Shown piece by piece: positions 7,215 through 15,000 of a DNA stretch of 32,021 nucleotides. The stretch spans positions 1 to 32,021 of the forward strand of contig JASBRJ010000367.1 in assembly GCA_030149525.1 (NCBI GenBank), written 5' to 3'. The first letter of the stretch is position 1; each line of letters begins with the position of its first letter. The notes beneath the pieces were generated by a model, which did no database searches, was not told the origin of the DNA, and saw nothing but the letters and a program-made list of their open reading frames with translations. The DNA is from a bacterium. GTDB taxonomy: Bacteria; Vulcanimicrobiota; Xenobia; Xenobiales; JADMJV01. The translations under genes were made by a program, and so were the position numbers.

Positions 7215-8501
7215 GTGAGTCGCAGTCCTCTCGAACGTGTGTTTGGGCAAGCGGCCTCACTGGCCTTTGTAGTGGGCACCGTGGTGGGAACGGGCATCTA
7301 CCTGAAGCCCTCGCTTCTAGCCTCCCTCGTTGCCAAGCCTTCTCACCTCTTCTTGCTGTGGGCTCTGGGCGGTCTGTTCGCCGGTTGTGGAGCCGCGGTC
7401 TACAGCGCTTTGGCTCAAAATTGGCCTGAGAGCGGCGGGGCCTACATCTATCTCCGAGAAACTTATGGGTCCTGGGCTGCTTCTGTCTTGCTTGCGGCGG
7501 ATGTGTTTTTAGGGCGACCTGCAGCAGTGGGAGCTTTAGCCACGGGCATGGGGCTCGTTTGGAGTCTGGACCGAGGGCCCACCCTGCTGTTGGCTCTAAG
7601 CCTTATCGTGATTTTAACCGGTTTACAACTGGGAGGTTCACGCTTACAAGGTCGTAGCCAGGTCGTGATGACCGTTCTTCAATGTCTGCCTCTACTCACC
7701 ATTCTCGGCGTCGGCTTCCTGAGCCCGGTCTCCCATGTCTCGGTGCCGGTGCCGGTGCAGACCAGTACGCAGTGGGCGGCTGCTTTTCTGGCGATTTTGT
7801 GGGCCTACGACGGGTGGTACAATATCACTTTGATGGCGGGGGAGGTGGAAGAGCCCACAAAGACCTTCCCGGTGGCTCTCGTGGGTGGGCTCGGTCTTGT
7901 CACTTTGCTCTACCTCCTGCTCAATTGGGTTCTGCTCAGGCATCTCAGTTTTGAACTCATTCAGTCAAGCCCCGTCCCTTTCGCCGCCCTCTTCGAGAAA
8001 TGGAGTTTACCCTGGCTCGGAACGGCTTTGCGAATAGCCCTCTCCATCGCTCTTCTTGCGACTCTCAACGGCACGCTCGCTTGCGGTTCTCGAGTTCTGG
8101 TAGCAGCCTCCCAAGACGGCCTCATTCCTTGTAGCCTTGGTCCCAACCCAACCGATCGCGCCCCCACTCTCTGCTTTGCCCTCTGGTGCTTCGGCTTTCT
8201 GTTGTTGTTCGGTGGACTACCCCTGAGGCTTCATCTTTTTGACAGTCTTACCGAACTCACCGCTCTCATCGTCGTACTTCTCACCTGTCTCACGGTGACT
8301 TGCGTCTTCCACGGAAAGAATTTCGCTCAGTCGGTGTCGTGGGTCTTCAAGATCTGCGCTCTTATCTACATAGCTCTCAATGTAGGGTTGGCCTACTTTG
8401 TGGTGAGAGAGGGCAATCTTCTTGCCCTGGCCGGCGGAGTGGGAGTTTTCGGTCTAGGTACGGCCGTTTGGTTCAACAAAAGAGGCCGCTCCTCAAGGTG
8501 A
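7215..8501 (+). CDS. APC-family amino acid permease
   Basis: This 428-residue integral membrane protein has about 12 hydrophobic helices. The unwound helix-1 signature VGTVVGTGIYLKPSL matches the G-[ST]-G-I substrate-binding loop of the APC superfamily. PESGGAYIYLRETYG and the LAILWAYDGWYNITLMAGEVEEP stretch are typical of the LAT/amino acid-polyamine branch. It should import or exchange an amino acid across the inner membrane; the substrate cannot be read. The GTG at 7215 has a weak GGTGA upstream. A glutamine amidotransferase gene follows 29 bases later and may be co-transcribed. The C-terminus is short and basic. Confidence 0.92.
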   Translation: MSRSPLERVFGQAASLAFVVGTVVGTGIYLKPSLLASLVAKPSHLFLLWALGGLFAGCGAAVYSALAQNWPESGGAYIYLRETYGSWAASVLLAADVFLGRPAAVGALATGMGLVWSLDRGPTLLLALSLIVILTGLQLGGSRLQGRSQVVMTVLQCLPLLTILGVGFLSPVSHVSVPVPVQTSTQWAAAFLAILWAYDGWYNITLMAGEVEEPTKTFPVALVGGLGLVTLLYLLLNWVLLRHLSFELIQSSPVPFAALFEKWSLPWLGTALRIALSIALLATLNGTLACGSRVLVAASQDGLIPCSLGPNPTDRAPTLCFALWCFGFLLLFGGLPLRLHLFDSLTELTALIVVLLTCLTVTCVFHGKNFAQSVSWVFKICALIYIALNVGLAYFVVREGNLLALAGGVGVFGLGTAVWFNKRGRSSR

Positions 8502-8530
8502 AGGGCCCCCGTCACAGAACTCAGCAAGCC

Positions 8531-9262
8531 ATGAAAATCCTCTTGTTTCAAATCCGCAATGCGGACGATCCTATGCTGGACCAGGAACGACGCTGTTTCG
8601 ACGGCAAGCTCGAAGGCTTGCGGAAAAAGTTCTCGGTGGAACTCTCCACCCACAATATCATTAGCGAGCCTAAAGGCTACCAGGACAAATGGAAAGATTA
8701 CGACGTGGTGATGGTGGGGGGGTCCGGAGACTACGGTTGCGTCAACAACACCCAGGACTGGTTCCTCAGATTCTGTGATCAGTTGCGAACCCTGGTTGAA
8801 CGCGAGCTTCCTCTGTTCTGCTCATGTTTCGGTCACCAGGCGCTGGCTGCCGCTCTGGGTGGAGAGGTCAGCACCGACCGTTCCAAAGCTGAGCTAGGCA
8901 CTTTGGAGGTCTCCCTCAATGAGGAGGGAGTGCGGGACCGTCTTTTGGGTGGTCTGCCCTCTACTTTTCTGGCCCAATTCGGCCACAACGATTTTGTCAG
9001 TCGCCTTCCCGAGGGGGCGGTAAATTTGGCCCATACACCTCGCTGCGCTGTGCAGTCCTACCGCCTGGAAGGAAAGCTCGTTTATGCCACTCAGTTTCAT
9101 CCTGAACTGAGCTCTCAGGAGAATCAGGAGCGAGCACAGCGATATCTCAAAGTCTACGCCCCGGAACTGACCTCTCCGGAAAAGCTGGCAGAACTGTTCC
9201 GAGACTCGCAACCGGCCTCCAATCTCTTACCTAGATTCGTGGAGTTGGCCAGAGGCGGGTGA
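8531..9262 (+). CDS. class I glutamine amidotransferase domain protein
   Basis: This 243-residue protein starts at ATG 8531; an in-frame extension to 8300 overlaps the permease and is Arg/Ser-rich shadow. The triad of class I (GuaA-like) amidotransferases is present: Cys99 in FCSCFGHQALAAALGG, then His190 and Glu192 in TQFHPEL. DVVMVGGSGDYG forms the usual oxyanion-side loop. Such domains hydrolyse glutamine and pass ammonia to a partner or substrate. No synthetase domain is fused, so it could be a stand-alone GMP-synthase-like subunit or a peptidase/gamma-glutamyl hydrolase-like enzyme. Co-orientation with the permease hints at amino acid or gamma-glutamyl compound use; this is inference. 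Confidence 0.88.
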   Translation: MKILLFQIRNADDPMLDQERRCFDGKLEGLRKKFSVELSTHNIISEPKGYQDKWKDYDVVMVGGSGDYGCVNNTQDWFLRFCDQLRTLVERELPLFCSCFGHQALAAALGGEVSTDRSKAELGTLEVSLNEEGVRDRLLGGLPSTFLAQFGHNDFVSRLPEGAVNLAHTPRCAVQSYRLEGKLVYATQFHPELSSQENQERAQRYLKVYAPELTSPEKLAELFRDSQPASNLLPRFVELARGG

Positions 9263-9266
9263 GACT

Positions 9267-9647
9267 CTAAAGTTCTAAGGCCGGAGTCTCGAAGCCGGCC
9301 TGGCTGAGGTAGCTGTCGAGTTCGGTGACTTCTCTCTTAAGGGAGACTTCGAATTGCTCCCATTGAGCCGGGAGCTTTCCGTATTCACCGTTCTCCACCA
9401 GACGCTCACACTGAGCCAATTCCGGAATAGCCTGGTTTTGGGTGAGAAAGTTAGAGACGAGGCCCCGAAGCTTGTGCAGAAACTTGGCGAATTCTTCTTG
9501 GCAGTTATTGTCGGCAGAGCCGACCAGAGGACGCACCTTGGAGAGTCGGGCGGGCAATTCACGCCGGGCTTTCAGCCACAGTTGATGTAAGAATTCTTGA
9601 TCGCCGAAGCGATCCATGAGCGCCTCATGATTGACCATCTGAGTCAT
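9267..9647 (-). CDS. HPt (histidine phosphotransfer) domain protein
   Basis: This 126-residue, all-helical protein has a single HPt signature: FLHKLRGLVSNFLT, where His58 would be the phospho-acceptor (compare H-x-L-[KR]-G in known HPt domains). HPt proteins relay phosphate between response-regulator receiver domains. No kinase or receiver gene lies in this window, so any partners are elsewhere. It follows hutF on the same strand with an 18-base gap and may share its transcript. The ribosome site for the ATG at 9647 is poor; a second ATG at 9638 is possible. Its end is only four bases from the convergent amidotransferase gene. Confidence 0.75.
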   Translation of the reverse strand: MTQMVNHEALMDRFGDQEFLHQLWLKARRELPARLSKVRPLVGSADNNCQEEFAKFLHKLRGLVSNFLTQNQAIPELAQCERLVENGEYGKLPAQWEQFEVSLKREVTELDSYLSQAGFETPALEL

Positions 9648-9665
9648 TTCTGAATACCGATCCGT

Positions 9666-11090
9666 TTATCCCCCGCGCAACTTCTTAAAGACCCGAGCGA
9701 GGTTTCGCAGGGCCTGCTTTTCTGCCCGGTGATAACCGTCGCTGACCACTTCTTGAGCCTCGACCCACACATCGGAGACGGCACTGTTTTCAAAAGAGAA
9801 AACGATATCCAGCGGCAAGCTGTCCGCGCTGGCTCCGGCTAAACTCAAGTGCTCGAGGTTGAGAGAGAAGAAATTCGAGCTACAACCGACCTCCAGGCGG
9901 CCTTCTTGCTCCTGGCCGAGACTTCGCGCTCCGTTGACGGTCAACATCTGGAGAAAGGTCCTGCCTGCACTCACCTGGTCCTGGAACATCAAGCATCGTT
10001 GAAGGTTCTTGAGACGCAGATGATACTCTAATTGGCGAGCATCTTCGGGAAGGCAGATCTGACATTGGGAGTCTGTTCCAAAGGTGAAGAAGGCACCCGC
10101 TTGGAGAAGCGCCGCAGCCGGTACGATGCCGTCACCCAGGTTGCGCTCGGTTGTGGGGCAGGAAGCGATAGACACCCCGGCCTTGCCGATGGCGCGTATT
10201 TCTCCCTCGTTGACATGAACGGCGTGGACGAGTGTTGTCTTGTCTCTAAGCGCGTCCAGGTCGGCCAACAGTTCCACCGGACGTCGCCCGTGTTCTTGCA
10301 GGCATTCTTCGATCTCCCGAGGTTGTTCACTGGCGTGAATATGGAACGGGAGATTGTTCTTACGAGCGTAATCCACAAGGATGGCCAGATTCTCCCGAGT
10401 CACGGCACGAACAGAGTGAGGAGTGACCCCTACCTGGATTCCGCGCTTGCGAAGTCTTTCCAGGGTTTCGAGATAAAACTCAACCGATGGGTCACAAAAG
10501 ATTCTCTGGGGCCCCTCAGGTTGAGGACGACCGACCCCCTGGCGTTGATAGAAAGAACGCAAAAGGGTGACTTTGATCCCTGCGCTTGCGGCCGCCCGTA
10601 GAATTCGGTTCGTGAGTTCGTCGGGATCCTCGTAGAGTGTTCCGTCCGGCCGGTGATGGAGATAGTGGAACTCACCTACCCTGGTGATACCGGCTTTGAC
10701 CATCTCAACAAAAACGGCCTGGGCCACTGCCTCAACATCCATCGGATCCAGACGGGTAGCCGCATCATACATGAGGCCACGCCAACTCCAAAAATTTTCT
10801 TGTTGTGAGCCGCCCGTCGCAGGATACTCCGTCCGACCTCGGATGGCGCGCTGAAAGGCGTGGCTATGAGTGTTTATGAAGCCCGGAAGCAGTGCCTTGT
10901 GGACAAGACGACGTGTGGAAACGTACTCACCGCGCTGCCTCCGACGAGCCACCTCTTCCTCCACCACAGCGATAGAGTCGACCGTTAGGATTCCGAGATC
11001 CGAAGCTAGAAGGCCCATGCCGGAGCGAAAAGTGCCCTGATGCCAGAGCAGATCGGGATACAGTGCTAGAAGAAGTTGAGGAGTAGCCAT
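9666..11090 (-). CDS. hutF: formimidoylglutamate deiminase HutF
   Basis: This 474-residue amidohydrolase converts N-formimino-L-glutamate to N-formyl-L-glutamate and ammonia in one branch of histidine breakdown. HutF-specific features: GFINTHSHAFQRAIRG with metal-binding His75 and His77, FWSWRGLMYDAA, VGEFHYLHH, TPHSVRAV, HIHASEQ (His250, His252, Glu255), LVHAVHV (His289), CPTTERNLGDG, and metal-site Asp340 in FGTDSQ. Length matches the family. The ATG at 11090 follows AAGGGG. No other hut gene (hutH, U, I or G) is in the window, so the pathway would be scattered. A related deaminase substrate cannot be excluded, but the LGDG and WSWR motifs favour HutF. Confidence 0.88.
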   Translation of the reverse strand: MATPQLLLALYPDLLWHQGTFRSGMGLLASDLGILTVDSIAVVEEEVARRRQRGEYVSTRRLVHKALLPGFINTHSHAFQRAIRGRTEYPATGGSQQENFWSWRGLMYDAATRLDPMDVEAVAQAVFVEMVKAGITRVGEFHYLHHRPDGTLYEDPDELTNRILRAAASAGIKVTLLRSFYQRQGVGRPQPEGPQRIFCDPSVEFYLETLERLRKRGIQVGVTPHSVRAVTRENLAILVDYARKNNLPFHIHASEQPREIEECLQEHGRRPVELLADLDALRDKTTLVHAVHVNEGEIRAIGKAGVSIASCPTTERNLGDGIVPAAALLQAGAFFTFGTDSQCQICLPEDARQLEYHLRLKNLQRCLMFQDQVSAGRTFLQMLTVNGARSLGQEQEGRLEVGCSSNFFSLNLEHLSLAGASADSLPLDIVFSFENSAVSDVWVEAQEVVSDGYHRAEKQALRNLARVFKKLRGG

Positions 11091-11144
11091 AGGACCCCTT
11101 TCCTTTGACGAAGGACTGCTCCCTCTGGACGAAAAGATGCAATC

Positions 11145-11240
11145 ATGACCTTTCCCCGTGAGATGCTCGTGCCTTTCTTACTCGGATTTTTCTTCAGTGC
11201 AGCCGCTATCGTCTCGGTATTCGTGTCGGCGACGCCTTGA
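11145..11240 (+). CDS. 31-residue single-span membrane micro-protein
   Basis: This short frame encodes MTFPREMLVPFLLGFFFSAA and then AIVSVFVSATP: a short basic/acidic start and one hydrophobic helix. Its TGA overlaps the TTG start of the next gene in a TTGA junction, the same coupling seen at dapA-aroA, which supports real translation. No strong ribosome site is visible before the ATG. It opens the cassette with the membrane protein and the macroglobulin-like lipoprotein, and it is divergent from hutF across 54 bases. Possible roles are a small membrane subunit or a leader peptide; neither is proven. Confidence 0.5.
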   Translation: MTFPREMLVPFLLGFFFSAAAIVSVFVSATP

Positions 11241-12004
11241 GTCGTGGATTGCTCTATATCTGGGCCGGTCATCTCTGCTGTCTTTGCGGGTTCGAATGGA
11301 GTCGCTTATGGGCGTTCTTCCCGGGAAGTTTTCGGCCGATACCAACCCTCTTATTGACCATGGCTTTTTGCGCGGTGGTCGTTTTCGATCATTGTGCCTT
11401 GCGGGACCGGGCTGGAACCGTTCTGGTCGGTTCGGCGTGGTGCGGTACCGTTCTCTGGCCTCTCATCGACGGTCCTTGGGAGAGTCTGGCTCTGATCTTG
11501 GCAGGTGGGTTGCTTGTGCTTTCGCAGCTCAGAGGACGTCAAGTGGTGTTCAATCTTCTTTGGCTCTCGGTGGTAGTGACGTCTGTTGTTGTCCAGGTTT
11601 TCCCCCAATGGTTTCTTGGGACCCTGTTAACGCTTGTGAGTGCTGTTGAAATTTACGTTCTGAGTCGTAGGGAGCCGGAACTCAAGCCTCTTCCCGACCC
11701 AGACGACGGTCCTCCTCGCGCGGAGATCTACTGGTTGGGCTTCGCCCAGGTGTACGCCTGTTCGGCCAGTGGAGAGGGGGAAAAATTCAGCAGTCGGGTG
11801 TTAAAAGATACCATGAAGATGATCGACGACTGTGAAGGATGTCTGATAAGAGGCTCCGAGCACAGGGGGATCTACACTTTCCCCACCAGAGAATACCGTG
11901 AACAGTGTCACAGAGTGCTCTCGGCCTACGGAAAGCAGCTGGAAGAGGTTCTCAACAAGGCACAGGCTCCTACCGTCTCGCTGGTGTTTAAAGCGGAAAA
12001 CTGA
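11237..12004 (+). CDS. multi-pass membrane protein with soluble C-terminal domain
   Basis: This 255-residue protein has about five hydrophobic segments in residues 1-145, an acidic Pro-rich linker (EPELKPLPDPDDGPP), then a cytosolic domain of ~105 residues. The family is not recognised. The tail has alternating strand/helix character with ARG-free motifs DDCEGCLIRGSEHRGIYTFP and REQCHRVLSAYGKQLEE. That layout faintly recalls a degenerate class III nucleotide cyclase core (glycine loop, short strand, Phe, helix), but the metal-binding Asp residues are not evident, so no catalytic claim is made. The start is TTG at 11237, coupled by a 4-base overlap to the micro-ORF upstream. The macroglobulin-like gene follows after 24 bases, so the two products may act together at the inner membrane. 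Confidence 0.72.
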   Translation: MSRGLLYIWAGHLCCLCGFEWSRLWAFFPGSFRPIPTLLLTMAFCAVVVFDHCALRDRAGTVLVGSAWCGTVLWPLIDGPWESLALILAGGLLVLSQLRGRQVVFNLLWLSVVVTSVVVQVFPQWFLGTLLTLVSAVEIYVLSRREPELKPLPDPDDGPPRAEIYWLGFAQVYACSASGEGEKFSSRVLKDTMKMIDDCEGCLIRGSEHRGIYTFPTREYREQCHRVLSAYGKQLEEVLNKAQAPTVSLVFKAEN

Positions 12005-12028
12005 ACTCCACGGGAGAACGCTTACCTC

Positions 12029-15000
12029 GTGGTGCGAGCGGCACGTTTATCGATCTTTCTTTTCATGGCACTCCTGTTGAGTGCCTGTCAGCCCTATCTC
12101 GATCACGGAGCGGAGCCGATGGAGTGGGAGGCCGGTAAGGTCGACTTCGGAACTCGACGAAGCCTCCGGATGGTGGACTATTCTGGAGATCGAGAGCGAT
12201 TGATCTTGGAGTTTAACCAACCTTTGCATCTACCGGAGTCGGAAGGTGACAAGCCACCGTTCGCCATCAAGATCCTCCCTAAGACCGGGATTTCGGAAAT
12301 CAAATGGGTGGGGGTGGCGGGAGTGGAAGTGGTCTTCTCTGAGAAACTTCCACCGGCCCGGCGGTACCTGGCGCAGATTCCTGCCGGATGGCGTGCGCTC
12401 ACCGGGGCTTCTCTACTCCGTCCCATTGAGCTGGAATGGGAGACCGAAAGGCCGAGGTTATTAGAGGTGAACCGGGTGGAAGATCCCTCACACCCCGAAA
12501 TACTCAGGTTTCAGTTGGACTTTAATCAGCCGGTAGATATCGAATCGGTGAAGGAGACGCTGACGGCGCAGTCCTCCGGGGCAAAGCAGGCTTTTGCTTT
12601 CCAAGACTGGCAACAAGTTGAAGGACAGGCTTCGGTTCAGGTCTCCATTCCCGGTCTTGGCCCTTTTCAAAGTTTTGAGCTGAAGGTGGCTCCCGGCCTT
12701 CGTTCATTGGACGGAGGACTGGAAGGAGAGGGTGGGGAGACGTTTTCACCGGGAGCGCCTCCAAAGTTTCATTTCACGGCAGAGCGGGTGCAAAAACTGG
12801 AACCGGACGATCCTGTCTCCCTTCAGTTCTCGGAACCGGTAGAACGGGAGGAGTTGAAGCGACACCTTCACGGCGTGGACTGGAATTCGGCCTATCTTTT
12901 CAGTCCCGACGGTCAAAACTACCAACTTCACTGGGTGGAGGAGCGAATTCTCGGGACGAAACCGGCTCACCTCACTCTGCTTGGAGATCTCACCTCCCTC
13001 AAGGGTTCTCGCCTCCATCAGGATATCGATATTCTCATAGCGCGACCGCAGGCAAAGTTGACTTCTTCCGCTCGAGTGCTTCGACAGTGCCAGCTTTTAA
13101 AACCGGGGGAGACTACCCTTAAACAGGTCGCTTCGAAAGAAAGTCTAATCAAGACTTGGAAGCTGACTCCCGGCCAGGCTGCTCGCCTTCTCCTGATTTC
13201 TCCACAAGCCTGGCGCAGCAAAGTGCCGCTGGAGCTCGAAAAGCAGGCGCCGATCTATCAACAGGAAGTGAAGAAGGCGTTTCCAGCGACGCGATTTCTG
13301 AACAAGGAGGGATGGAGCGACAAAAACCGGTTCGGACTCTTTCTGGTGCGCGTCTCGGAAAAGAACGGGAAAACTCGCCGAAGGGTGGTGGCGCGAACAG
13401 ATAGCTCCGTCGACCATTCTTCCATTAACGGGGACGTATTCTGCCATGTGGAGGGCCGCCAATCCGGACTGGCCCGCGGTGGCGCGAAAGTTGTCGCCCT
13501 CGACGGCCAAGCGCGCCCCTTGCGGGAAGTGGCCACCGATGGAGTGGGGGAGGCTCGTTTCCAAGGTCCTTGGTTTGAGATGCCGGTTTTTCTGCAGGTG
13601 GGATGGGGTGAGGACCAACTGATCCAAGGGTTACGGCCTCTGCAAGTCACGGCCCCCGATCTCTTGCCTGGCTTAATTTGGGCCGACAGTCCGGTTTACG
13701 AGCCTGGGGAGAAGGCAGAGTTTTTTGGACTCTGGTGGAGTACCTGGCCTCGCCCCGAAGTCGTTCTTGTCGGACCCGAGGGGCGTCCTCTAGAAACGAG
13801 AGTGACTTCGGTAGCCGCCTCCGGGCAGTTCTTTCGAGGCGAATTTGAGGTCCCCCGAGAGGTTGGAGACTACTTTCTTAAGCTACCGGTCGTGAACAAC
13901 TCGGTGCCTAGCTTCCCGTTCAAGGTGACGGAGCCCACAGGAGGCCCAAATTCGCCTTCGGAACTCTCCCTTGAGAAGGACCACGACGGGTCTTACAAAG
14001 GGCAATATCGATGGGTCGGTCCAGGAGGGGCACATCTGGATGTCCGGGCCACCCTGCGCTACCGCGACCAAGGGCCCAACTTCTGGCGGAGAGTCATTCT
14101 GCATCAACCAAAATGGATACCCGTCGAAGTGAAACTTCGTCAAACACTGGAGGGAGGTACCTTCGAACTCGGTTCTCTCCCTGAGGTCTTCGGGCCCTGG
14201 GAACTCCTAGTGGAACTGTTTGATACCAGAGAGCCTGGCCGGGTTTTTCGCAGGCGGTCGGTCAAGTTGGAAGAGGCCGCTCTGATCTTGGAATCGGGTG
14301 AACTCAAGCATGTTTCGTCCAACCAGCGAAGGGCACGCTTTCGCTTTCGCTTCCGAGATGGGCAGAACGGTCCCGGGCGAAATCTTCAATGTCGCCTTCT
14401 CTTGAAGAAACCAGGAAGTGCCGAATGGCAAACCCTCAACTCCGAGACTGTCACTTGGAAAGAGTCGGCTTACGAATGGCAGACGACTCTTCGTGGAAAC
14501 GGACGGTTGCGACTGGAGGTTCTGTGGACTCCACCAGGCAGTGAGATCGCCGAAGTTTCGAATTGGGAACGGAACCTGGCACCGGACTCCTTGGCAAGTC
14601 GAAAGCCCCTCAGCTTGTCGGAGGAGGTCTTTAATCCCGGACGACCCGTTGCTTTGAGTTGGCCGGGGCTAGCCAAGGGAACCCCGGTATGGCTCGAAGT
14701 CATTTCCGGCCAGGGCCGAATTTTTCATTCCCGGAGGGTGACAGACTCAGAGGGCCGTTTGGGGGAAATCGATTTGGGTCCGGTCAACCCAGGTTGTCGT
14801 GAGGTTGTCCTTGTGGCTCAGGCCGGTGGGCAGGTAAGAGCCAACCGTGTGGACGTGGTAGGGGGCACCGACTTCTTGGATGCCGGTCTTGAGGTGAACG
14901 GAACCCAGGGCGAGGAGGTGGAGGTTGGTCCAGGGCAGAGAATAGTGGTGGAGCCTCTCTACCAGAAGGCCGGACTGAGTCGCGGAGTACTCTGGTGGGA

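Noticed and set aside
8300-8530. Upstream extension of the glutamine amidotransferase
   Set aside because: Overlaps the permease 3' end and is Arg/Ser-rich shadow; the amidotransferase fold begins at ATG 8531.
11066-11272. 68-residue minus-strand frame upstream of hutF
   Set aside because: It overlaps the hutF start and the coupled plus-strand pair, with no ribosome site.
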